A stretch of 64,000 nt of DNA from Brachypodium distachyon (taxonomy: Eukaryota; Streptophyta; Magnoliopsida; Poales; Poaceae), in NCBI RefSeq assembly GCF_000005505.3, contig NC_016132.3, positions 56,930,914 to 56,994,913 on the forward strand, given 5' to 3'. The translations under genes were made by a program, and so were the position numbers. The notes under the pieces were generated by a model. It saw only the letters and a list, made by a program, of their open reading frames with translations, made no database searches and was not told where the DNA came from. Shown piece after piece: positions 23,483 through 34,187 of the stretch. How positions within the stretch are numbered: position 1 is the stretch's first letter; every line of letters starts with the position of its first letter.

Positions 23483-26016
23483 ATGGCGCGAGGAGGCGGG
23501 GTGGTGGTGGGCAAGAAGAACCCTACCAAAACCCTCGCCGCCATTCTCCTCCTCCTCCTGCTGCTCGCCGTCTTCCCGCGGCCCGCCGCCTCCCAGCCGC
23601 TCCACTCGGAGCCCATGTCCACCCAGCAGTCCCCGCCCCCGCCCCAGCAGCAATCCAAGATTCCCCACGCGCAGCCGGGCGGCGGCGCCGCCCGCCTCCG
23701 CCGCATCGCCCTCGGCGTCCTCTTCGGCTCCCTCACCGGCTTCCTCCTCTCCCTCGCGCTCCTCTACGCCATCCGCCTCACCGTGCTCCACGCCAGGGAC
23801 GCGCCCGCCATCGCCAAGGGCCCCGTCTCCTTCACCCCGCAAATCTCGCCCAAGAACCTCCTGTGCGCGCTCCCCGCCGCGCAGCCGCTCGCGCACGGGA
23901 CGTACCACAAGCTGGCCCTCGATGGCGGCCTCACCGTCGCCGTCAAGCGGCTCGAGTCCGTCGCCGCCAACCGCCCCGAGGCCTCGCCCTCCGCGCCGCC
24001 GCCCAACGGCTCCAAGTCTGACATGCGGAGGGTGCAGAGGCAGCTGGAGGTGCTTGCCCGGGTGAGGCACCAGAGTGTGATGAGCTTGAAGGCGTATGTC
24101 CGAGAGGTCGATCGGCTCTCCCTGGTGTACAATTTCGTTCCGGGGGGCAGCCTCGAGGATGTGATGAAGAGGGTGAGGTCGCAGCAGCTGAGCCTCGACT
24201 GGGACACCAGGAGCAGGATTGCCGCTGGGGTTGCCAAGGGATTGCGGTACTTGCACTTCGAGTGTTGTCCTAGCATACTACATTGCAACCTTAAGCCATC
24301 GAATGTGATGCTAGATGAAGGTTTCGAACCGATACTGGCAGATTGTGGGGTTGCAAGCCTGATTGATTCAGGTCCAGCTGATCCAGAATCGTTTGGAAGC
24401 GTCTATGCTGCTCCGGAGTTCTACCAAAATAGCAGGTAAAAATACACGTCTTTCAGATTTCAGTCAGCTTAATGTTGACAACATAACTATTATTTCTAAA
24501 ATTTATAATGCCTTTTGCATGCTAGTCGGATTTAAACTTGTGAGGGAAATCAAACTTAAATGATTCAAACTTTACCTAGGTAGCAAGTGCCGCCCTTGAA
24601 TACAAGTTAACCATACATGTCATAAAGTTTTACTAAATCTTTAGATATCGATATCAGTGCCTGGAAGTAACCCCAAATAGAGGAAACAATCTGGGTGTTC
24701 CGTTGTTACAATTTGTATTTTCAGAAACAGATCAATGCATGTACATGTTGAGTCTTCACCTGTTGCATACACAATCTTAGACATGAAGCAAACAACCAAG
24801 ATATTTCAGATTGGTAGGAATCTCTGATGTGTGATATTTGCTAATTGCACTGAATGGTGTAAAATTTTCGATATTACTTGCTGCGATTCTGTTAAGTTTC
24901 ACTTATACATCTGATAACAACATGCCCAGTGATACATCAGATCTTTTAGAACAAATGACCATTACAACACTATAGTACAGCCAAACAAGCACTTGACCAT
25001 CTATTGATTATTGTTTGCATCCTTAGATTCTTTCCTTTCTGCTTTAGTTTGCTTTCGCCATTAAACAGCATGCAAGCACTTCTGTCTGTTTAATTTTATT
25101 TGCTTCTTCGCTGCATTCTGTTTTCCAAGTTATCTGTGTTCATGATGAGTATGCTTCTGTTCTGTGTTGTTAATTGATGGAATAAGGGTGCAGACATAAA
25201 GCATATAGATAAAGATACCACATGGCTTAGTGAAGATACCTAACTTTTGCTTTTTGTAACCCGGGAATCTTTACTTTGTTAGAGGACTTGCATCTGACCT
25301 TTTTGAATTGCCTTTGATACACATGCTTTTCATATATTCCCGCATGAGCACATATGATTCTTAGCCCACTCCATGTTTAGCTAAACTTTAAATCAATAGT
25401 TTTCATTGTGACCTCCCGTATCTCCATCAGAGAATCGATCCTTCGAGGATTGGTATTCGTATTCTCATTCCTATCTCTTTCAGAAAAACCTAGTTGCATC
25501 AGTAAACATATAGGAATTAATTTTGTAGATAAGTATTTTTGACCAGACTATTTTAATCAAATAAGTAACTGAACTGATCGATCCTCTGTTTTTGTCAAGG
25601 TGGAGCTTGATTTACGAACCAAGTGATCTGGTGTCTTTTTTTCTGTATAAGCTCTACTTGATTAATAACCTGCGCATTTAAAATTTAAATTATTTTTTTG
25701 GTACAGATACACAGATAAGTGTGATGTGTATGCTTTTGGCATGATCCTTGGTGTTCTTCTCACTGGGAGAGACCCTAAAGATCCGTTTTTCTCTGGAGAA
25801 GCTGGACGAGGTGGCCTGGCTCGATGGCTCCGCCATATGCAACATTCCGGGGAGGCAAAAGAAGCACTGGACAGCAGCATCTTAGGGGAGGAGGTATGCG
25901 AAGAGGAGATGCTAATGGCTATTAGGGTCGCCATCGTGTGCCTCTCGGACTTGCCAGCCGATCGGCCATCCAGCGATGAACTTGTCGCGATGCTCGCCCA
26001 GCTCCACAGCTTATAA
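23483..26016 (+). CDS. CRN: CORYNE-like receptor pseudokinase
   Basis: The protein is a membrane pseudokinase of the CORYNE/SOL2 type. In Arabidopsis CORYNE works with CLAVATA2 to relay CLE peptide signals in meristems. Exons 23483-24435 and 25707-26016 join in frame to 420 aa (Arabidopsis CRN is about 400). A signal peptide (TLAAILLLLLLLAV) leads a short Pro/Gln-rich ectodomain without LRRs. A transmembrane helix (IALGVLFGSLTGFLLSLALL, residues ~72-95) precedes a kinase-like domain. The ATP-site lysine is kept (VAVKRL), but the catalytic loop reads HCNLKPSN (Arg-Asp replaced by Cys-Asn) and DFG reads DCG, so catalysis is unlikely. APEF and YTDKCDVYAFGM are conserved. The upstream in-frame extension begins at GTG, so 23483 is the first usable ATG. 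Confidence 0.92.
24436..25706 (+). other. Single intron of the CORYNE-like gene
   Basis: This is a 1.27-kb AT-rich intron after codon YQNSR (phase 2), with donor CAG|GTAAAA and acceptor GGTACAG. It has no open frame of note and no clear transposon. Confidence 0.8.
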
Positions 26017-29000
26017 GTGTCATCATCATAATCGGCACTATCTTCAGCATCATCGCGAGACAGCGCCAAGTCGTGCTGGATCATCGAGCGCTGAATGTCT
26101 AGCGGTAGCTTTTGGCGTCTTCAGGCCATGCTCAAACGTATGGGGGGAGAGGAACCAACAATCCGGAAGCCAAACAGGTAGAGCTGTTCAGTAGTTCGAT
26201 GGTAAAACCCTGCTATGTAGGGCCAGCTACATGAAACGTGCTGGTGGTTTTGAGCTTCCTGTGATGAATGTTCTTCTGCCCATGATTTCTGGATAGAGCC
26301 TGGGAAATGTGCATATGTCTATCTATTTCTGTATGCAAAATGATGCATCTTCTTGGATCTCTTGCATTCCATCCCTGTATGGCTGTATGCTGTGCTTGTG
26401 CATTGACCATCATTTGCACTGGCTCCATCACTGGCCCACGGCCTGTTGTCCGTTCACCAAGTGTTGGGCTCCACGGCACAATTGGACATCATTTCTCTTC
26501 AGGTCACATGTTCGCCCCTCATCTGACCTGCAGCTAGCTTGTACCGCTGCTAGTACATAGCTGGTGTTTTGCATGCGGGGATGTTCCCTGACCAGTCCAA
26601 GATGATGTAAAATGTGAAAGGAAATGCCTGTCTGATTGGTACTACTACTGTAGTAGGGAGCAAGTATATGCCAGGGCCCAAGGAGGAGGAGGAGCACTGT
26701 TCACTGCCCGTAGTGTTCATGGACATATTATAAACATCTTTGCAATTTTACATCTGTGCTCCTGCCTGTTTCCATATGTAACTTTTCTTTTAACAGAGAA
26801 ATTGCATGTATAACTCAGCTCTCATTCTATGTGATTTTTTTTGCTAATGGCTAGTACTTGGCTGCTGGGAGTACATTAGCAAAGAATACAATGTAATGTG
26901 AAGTCCGGCTCCCGATCAAAACTCTGCATCCCCCATCATCTACAGCATTGCTCTGTCCTCTTTTTCCCTCTTGCTCCTGTGGTTCCATGTCTGAAGTGAA
27001 GAGGGCTTTCATTGTCACCTAACCTCAATTGCTGCACTGCCTTGCCTGCAGCTGCAGCTGCTTCGCGAGAACAGAGGAGGCATGCATGCAAACATTGCTG
27101 CAGCTGTGCAGTGCAGGCATCTGTGTGACTCTGTGTGGGGCACCGATGAGAAATGAAAAGAGGAGGTGTTTTCTGTGGTCTCTTCTCTTTCCCTGTCCGT
27201 CCGATCTCCATTGCTCGGCTCTCAGCTAGGCAGCAGAAAATATCAAGGCCGTACGTGTGAGGAAGAAGAACGCATCGGACAGGGAGTGCAAGTGAGTGCG
27301 CAGGCGTGCGGTTGAACAGGGGAGTGGCTGGTCTCTTGTTACAGCTGTGCGTGCTTGCCGTTCTGAAAGCTGGAAGTCTCTTTGGAACAGTTACTCGCAG
27401 AATCGATGCAGTGACCCTAAAAACGTGCTGAGATTAGAACTGTCGTGACTGGCATGAACCAAGACACGAGAATCTACAAGAATCCTAGCCTTTTGGATGC
27501 TTCACAACAGTTTACACTAGTTTTGCAATAACTGGATTAATAGGAAGAAGGTTTTATACGTGACACGCAAGAAATTTTGCAACAATTTCAACCTCTTGCT
27601 CCGTGTTAGGATGGTCATGGCAAGATTGCATCTCGATCCATGAAGAACGCACGCACAAAACATGACACATATATGCTCACCGGGTTCATCTTGAGGCTAC
27701 ATTTCTGAGGCTCTGATTATGGGTGCTCCTCCTCTGTATTTAGACGATTGTCTAAGTCATATCTAGTGATGCAGTCTCGTATGTAAGGGACTCCGGGTCG
27801 CATGCACCAAGCATAGGCGATTTAACAACTGTGAAGGATTAGTATGAAGGAGACCCTTTTCTTCAAAAAAAATGCTCCCGGTCCGACGGATCGCCTCTTT
27901 TTTCGCTACCCTATCCCCGCAGAGGTTTGTCGTCTCTTGGGTCTCAGCTTCCCTTCCAAGGATCTCCGAACTTCCTCCATGTTTTCCTCCTCCCATGTCA
28001 TTGGAGACTCCCAAATGGCGAGACAACTTCATGGAACACATGGAGGGTTCCGAGCTCCTTCACTTTAGAGCCGAAAACTATGCTCTCCTCGAGGTGTTTC
28101 TCATCGGTCTGCGCTATTGGCAAAATGGTTCCCCGCTACTAACCGCCTCGGGTTCCTCGCAGCCTGCCTATCCCTTGCAAAGGAAAATAGGCACTTGCAA
28201 AAAATGAAAACCCTGATATGCTCCTGTAGAGTTTTTTAGTAGGTTTTTTTCATTTTAAAATATAAAAGAGTTTAGCTATTTTTTGCAACATGCGCCTACC
28301 TTTTTTTTTAGAACTGCAACATGCGCCTACTACCAGTGCCATCACCTGTGCTGCTGTGCTGTGCAATCGAGAAGCTGACAGCTGGGACCCACCTGAACCC
28401 AGAACAAATAATGGGCCAGGCAGGCAGGCAGGCAGCGGGACGGCGCAGAGACAGAGGACAAGGCTTGGCGTGGTGGGAAAGCAGGGTGGGCCAGGCCACC
28501 TCCAAAGTAGACCCGTGACTCCTCTCGGGTACTCGGGCCGAGTCGACGGGCGCGCGCGCAGGCATGCATGCATCGCTGCTCTCCCTCTCGCTTCGGACAC
28601 TAGGATACGGCCTGTACGGCCCACAGTGACCCAAACCCGACCCAACAACACACGGTGCTCCTCCTCTCCCTCCTCCCGTCCCGCATCTCGAGGCTACGCG
28701 GTGCCTTTTCCGGACCGTACGATAAGATTCGATGGAGCCTTGACAGCTGAGATAGAGAATCGTAAACGATCATCAACCAAGAGAGAGAGAAAGACAGTGT
28801 GGTTTTTTTACTAGCTTGAACAGAAGGAGCGAGAGATCATTTTATTGGGTCAGTTCACTTCTATCAGGTTCATGGGCCTGAAACGTGTTAAAAAATTGGT
28901 CACATGCGCATCAGCTCTTCTTCTTTTTTTTCTTGCCTTACTTACTAAACAGAGTCCTCTTTGCGTTCTCAGCATACGTGTCGAAATAAACTCCGGGGGT

Positions 29001-32000
29001 CATGTCAACCCGAGTCGTTGTTTGTCTGCAACTACGCTTATGGATGCCGAATCAGTCAAATGCCGGGTCTTTTCTGTACCCATATAAGCTTACTGAGGTT
29101 CTACTTACGCTTCTTCTTCGTTCTGTTTTCAACCAGACTGATGCTAAATCTCGCAAACGACGAGGCGTATTTTCGCGTTCTTGCTAAGTCGGGTAACTTT
29201 TTCCTGTATAAACACGGCCTCGTGCGACCCCGTCCAGAGCAATCGCAATCCTCGCTTCACTGGGACCTAGTGGCTGCGACTACTGGCTCCTTTTCTAGAG
29301 TACACTGCTGGCTAGTCCTAGTAGCACGTCGAGACGATCGCCATCCCCGATTGGCAAATTGACGGTGCCGCTCCAAGCCTAGCTAGGAGATCGATCGATA
29401 GCTCCATTTACCAAGATTAAAATTCCAATAAAAATGTATGCCACCACTCACCAATGTAAAATTTCATGGAACCGTGGAATTATCGTCGGTTAGCCACTGA
29501 TACCCAAGATGGGAAAATTCTGGCAGCGCGTAGACGCCGGGTCGTCGTCCATTTACAGCGTTGGGGCGGAGGTTATCACGCGTGCAGAATTACGGGTTGA
29601 GAGTAGCATATTCCAATTTGGACGTACAAACAAGCTTAAGAGTATTGTTTACTGTGTATACAAATGGTATGGTATTTGCAGTGGCATGGAGAGGCGACAC
29701 GTAGTACATTTATTTGTACACATGGATAAAACCAAACAAGATGCAGACACATGCGTACGTAGTCCCTCGAATCAGACGAAAGATAGAAAGAAACTATCTT
29801 TGGCATCGTACTTAATAACATTCTAAATATTTGTCGCCGTTTTAATGCAAGTTTGTACTAAAACAGCGACAATTATTTAGAAACGGAGGGAGTACTGCAT
29901 ACACTAACTCCAGCTGTGGCGAGTACTACAAGTATGTTTTCTTTTCTCTGTTTGCTGTTACAGTCAGGAACTCAGGTTCTCGTTCTCTGACCCAGTATAC
30001 AAGTCCGTTCATCCATGATCCCCATCAGATGAGCTGGCGAAGCTCGAACCACAGCGCGTAGTGACCTTCCATGGCAGCTAGCTTAGCTGGCAGAAGGACG
30101 ACGATTCCGAGTAGAGTCTCTCTACCCAGGAAAGTTAAAGGCCGCGTCCCGCGTCCGTAGCTCGGTTCAGCCTCGGCGTGTCGGACCGGCCGGTAAATAA
30201 GCAGATGAATTAAACTAGGGTAAAGATTCCTTGGATGCAGAGGTAGCAGCAGGTTAGGTCTTCACGTCGGGAGATAAGCTAGAAAAAAAAAAGAACAGAG
30301 TAAAATATCGCCATCGCCTCGGTGGTCTCAGATGACCCGGTAATGCTTGCAATAATGATGTATACTTAGCAGTGTGTGTATCCACATGTGTCCGAGGCCG
30401 CGAGGCAGGAGACACGCAGCGAGCCGTGTCCGGGTGCGCGGAGCACGTCACCGGTGGACCCATCGCTGTCTGTGTCTGGCTGATATTTTAAAGGCCCAGT
30501 TGCAGTGGAGACGCAGAGACCACTACGGTGGCCTGGCTGCCTAACAGTGGGGGATTAGTTTAACAACGATTAATTAATTAATCAGTGGACTGATAGCTTG
30601 ATTAGTTTAATCGGGGTCCCCCGCGGCGATGGGAGAGGGGACACGGCGCGCGGTGCCGTCCGATGCCGCGACAGAGCCGGCGCCGTGAAGCCTCTCCTCT
30701 CCGTTAACTGACGCCTTTCCGGGCTGCAATTATTGCTCTTCTAGCCTGACGGCTCTCCGTTTGGGTTTAGAGCCCTCTCCCCCTCGGCCCCTCGCTATAG
30801 CTGTCGCTGCTTCTGGGCGCTGTCTCCGCACGCCTGCGCTCGTGATTAGCTTCCACGGGTGCTAATAATAATCAGAAGCAAAGCACTGTGCCTGATCATG
30901 TCATTACCGCCTTTTGTTGCTGTCCCGGCGGCCGATCCTCCAAGCTTTGTTAATCCGCTGGGTCACTGGCCCTCTGGCCCCACCCAGCTCTGTTGAACTG
31001 CAGGTGTGCGATCGTACGTACAGATCTGGGAGTGTTTAGCTTTCTGTACGTGCCCGGTAAGTACTAACACACGTCGTTTTCGACCCCTCTAAAAAGAGGT
31101 ATAGCCGTGCGGCGCGTGGCATGTCGAGCTTAGAACGGGTGCTTATCCATTTAAGGGCTTGCTTTGTCTCCCGCTCCCTTTTGCTTGCTTGCCGTGTGGC
31201 GATAATAAGAAAGCACTAACAAGACGCTCGGCTGGATCGTTTTCCGAATCGAGAGTCCTCCGTTGCTTCGCCGGGAATTCGTCCGGCCTCTCTCGTCTCT
31301 CTTCGGATCATGTATTATGTTTAAGGATTTTTATGGAGAAAAAGCAATTAAAACGACTGTTCATGGCCATTTCGAGATCGTAGAATTTCAGATATTCTTA
31401 TTCCGACTAGTGGTGAGTTCAAAAGGTGAAGCCATTTTTTTTTGCATCCCTTTCACTCGCGACAGAACAGCGGACGATGCCTCACGCATCATCTGCTTCA
31501 ACAGGTATATTCCCCTCGAGCAAAATTCCAGAAAGTGCTTCCTGTCTATATAGTCAACCTGGATTGATTAAGGAAAAAAAAAACACTTCCTGGTTTAGGA
31601 ATGGACGGCAAAATGGTCTGTGAACCACGACAGACCAACCCCTTTCCTAATGAAGCACGTCATTTAGTGGAACCGTTTCTAAAGCAGGAGAAAACATGCC
31701 TGACATCGTGTGGTTATCACATTCCCGGCCTCATCAGAGGAGGAACGGTTATCACCAATACGCTTTTGCGAAAACGCGGCGACGAGAACAAGCGGCAAAG
31801 CGAAACAAACACCTTGCACGTCCACGCCAGCCACCAAGGAATATATTCAGCTGGAATGTTCAGTTTTGCTAACCACAAAATAAGGTACAAGCTTCATATT
31901 TGCTTCTCTTTGTTCCACGAAACACCTCGTGTATATTTGTGCACATAGATCAAAAGAGTTCTCGTTTGTATTGATCATTCATATTGCATTAAGAGAAAAA

Positions 32001-32208
32001 TGAGTGTGAGCAGTAATTGACGATCCAGGACTAAAGAAAAAAACGACGTGTTTTGCGAAACAAATGAGATGAAATTATATGAGATGTTTTGTGCAACGGA
32101 GAGAATACAAGATTCAAGTACTCTTGTACTTGTAATATGATAACAAAGGATTAGGATCACAGAGTTTGGCGTTGTATCCGAACTTGCCCTCCCGAGCTCT
32201 ATATATTG
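26017..32208. other. Large spacer between CORYNE-like and ARF genes
   Basis: The region begins with the CORYNE 3' UTR. The rest has no supportable gene. At 27872-28207 a 111-codon frame (LETPKWRDNFMEHMEG...ENYALLEVFLIGLRYW) has protein-like composition, with no identifiable family; it may be a gene or transposon relic. A 15-base direct repeat (GCAACATGCGCCTAC) occurs at 28286 and 28316, and a (GGCA)n tract near 28420. The 30.5-31.1-kb part is GC-rich. Confidence 0.4.
29822..29893. mobile_element. Truncated Stowaway MITE remnant
   Basis: The right end ACGGAGGGAGTA is intact, and the internal arms pair (ATTTGTCGCCGTTTTA with TAAAACAGCGACAATTA). The outer left CTCCCTCCGT is missing, which leaves an element with one terminus lost. 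Confidence 0.65.
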
Positions 32209-33328
32209 GTTAAAGAGTCCAAAGGAATTCAATCGTTTGCAACTTACTGCTCGTTAAAGAGGCGATTGGGATTCAATCTCAACTTACTGCTGGTAGAGAG
32301 CGAGCTGAATTCAATCTTTCGCAATTTAGTATCGATTAAAGAGTCGGCTGGATTTCAATCTTTCATAAATCAACCTGGGTTAAAGAGCCAACTGGATTTC
32401 AACCGTTCACAATTTAATAAATTGCGAAAGATGGATTTATTAAATTGATACTAAATTGCGAAAGATTGAATCTTTAAAGAGCCAACTGGAATTCAATCGC
32501 TCACGATCTGATATAGGTTCAAAAACCAGCTGCAGTTCAATCGGTCGCAATTTATTGCTGACTAAAGAGCTAGGTGGAATTCAATCTTTCGCAATTTGCT
32601 ATCGACCAAAGAGCCAGCTGGAATTTCACTGGTTTGCGTTATTGTTGGTTAAAAAGCCAACTGGAATTCAATCGCTAACGATCCGATATCAGTTCAAAAG
32701 CCAGCTGCAATTCAATTGCTCGCAATTTATTGCCGGTTAAAAGCTAGCTGAAATCAAATCTTCCGTAATTTGCTATCGACCAAACAGCCAGCTGGAATTT
32801 GATTGGTTTGCGTTGCTGCTGGTTAAAGATCAAGCTGGAATTCATTCACTCACGATCCGATATCGGTTCAAAAGCCAGCTACGATTCAATCGCTCGCAAT
32901 TTACTGTGGTTTAAAGAGCTAGCTGGAACCAATCTTCGCAATTTGCTATCGAGCAAAAGGCCACCTGGAATTCGATTGTTTGCGTTACGGCCGGTTCAAG
33001 AGCTAGCTGGAATTCAATCGCTCATGATTCGATACCGGTTCAAAAGCCAGCTACACTTCAATCGCTCGCAATTTGCTACGAGTTAAAGAGCTAGCTTGAA
33101 TCCAATCTTTCACATTTGCTATCGACAAAAAAACCCAGCTAGAATTCGATTGTTTGCGTTACCGCCGGTTAAAGAGCCAATTGGATTTCAACCGCTCACG
33201 TTTCGATATCGGTTCAAAAGCCAGTTACGAATCAATCGCTCGCCATTTAGTGCCGGTTAAAGAGCTAGCTGGAATCCAATATTCCGCAATTTGCGGTCGA
33301 GCCGTTTGCGATTTATTATTGGTTAGGA
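32209..33328 (+). repeat. Satellite-like tandem array: ~44-bp units in ~175-bp higher-order repeats
   Basis: About 25 diverged copies of a ~44-bp unit are present, with consensus near TTAAAGAGCCAGCTGGAATT followed by CAATCGCTCGCAATTTGCTATCG. Four unit types alternate as A-B-C-D: A has CTCACGATCCGATATCGG; B begins TTCAAAAGCCAGCTGC; C ends TTTGCTATCGA; D has GGTTTGCGTT. Equivalent points of the A unit recur at 32481, 32656, 32830, 33002 and 33176, which is a spacing of 172-175 bp. The first ~260 bp are less regular, and a short inverted piece lies at about 32410-32475. Open frames of 94-115 codons within it are by-products of repetition. I know of no named family. Confidence 0.9.
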
Positions 33329-34187
33329 ACCACCAACCGCGTAATGCGGCCCGACGCATGAGTTTCATGAATAGCATGAGAGAAAACCAAAAGAAAAAAA
33401 AGATGGGGAAAAAAGATCATAGTACACCATGGAGAGCATCCTTGACACATGCTAAACCTCTTTACCCATTATATACGTCAAACCACATTGCAATTTCCTG
33501 ACAAGTTCTAAATTTACTGTAACACAATACCTAAGTGCTACGGACTAAGAAAAAATTACTCCGTACGTATGTTTTGCTAACACGGTACCTAGGCACTGAC
33601 GGTAGGACTGACCGGCGTCCCAGTGGAAAAAAAAAATGAATGGCGCCTCGGCTCGTAAAAAGCTGCCCCGTCGTAGGGTGGCGGCAGCACACACAGCAAC
33701 ACAGCTAGCCTGCCTGCCTGCGCCCACCCACCACCCCACTCGCTGCAGCCCGGTCAGACCAGACAGCCGCACACACGCAACACACCCCCCGGTCCCACCC
33801 AATTCCCGAACCGGCCCTTCCGCCGTCCGGTCCAGCAAAAGACCGTCTCTCTCGGCTGCCAACCCGGTCCGCCCGCCACCGGTTTTTCGACGTCGCCCGT
33901 GTCTCTCTCGTTCCGTCTTTCGGCGCGTGTGGGTTTCTCTCTCTACCCCCTACAAAGAGACCACCACCAAATCCCTCCCATCCCCTGCCCCATCTCCTTT
34001 CTCTCTCTCTCTCTCCCCCCGCGTCTCGTCCTTCCCCACAAAACATTTCTACTGCCTGCTTGCTTGCTCCTCCTCCTGCTACTACTACTCGCTTCCCCTT
34101 TCCGCCTTCCTCCCCATCCCCATCCTCTCCTCCCGCTAGGGTTTTCCTCCCGCCGCCGCAGAAGGAGCAGCGGCAGAAGCGTACGTG
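33329..34187 (+). promoter_or_regulatory. ARF promoter and pyrimidine-rich 5' leader
   Basis: Up to ~33650 this is AT-rich spacer. From there the sequence is C/T-rich, with a (CT)7 tract at 34001-34014, typical of grass core promoters and 5' leaders. The leader runs straight into the start codon at 34188. The exact transcription start is not visible. Confidence 0.45.

Noticed and set aside
28286..28330. 15-bp direct repeat as a target-site duplication
   Set aside because: The copies are separated by only 15 bases, so no element can lie between them.
28250..28814. Overlapping frames up to 174 codons on both strands
   Set aside because: They arise from GC-rich spacer, and none matches a family or has splice or promoter context.
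32209..33328. CRISPR-like or protein-coding interpretation of the repeat array
   Set aside because: The units are contiguous and diverged, without constant repeats and unique spacers, and the host is a eukaryote.
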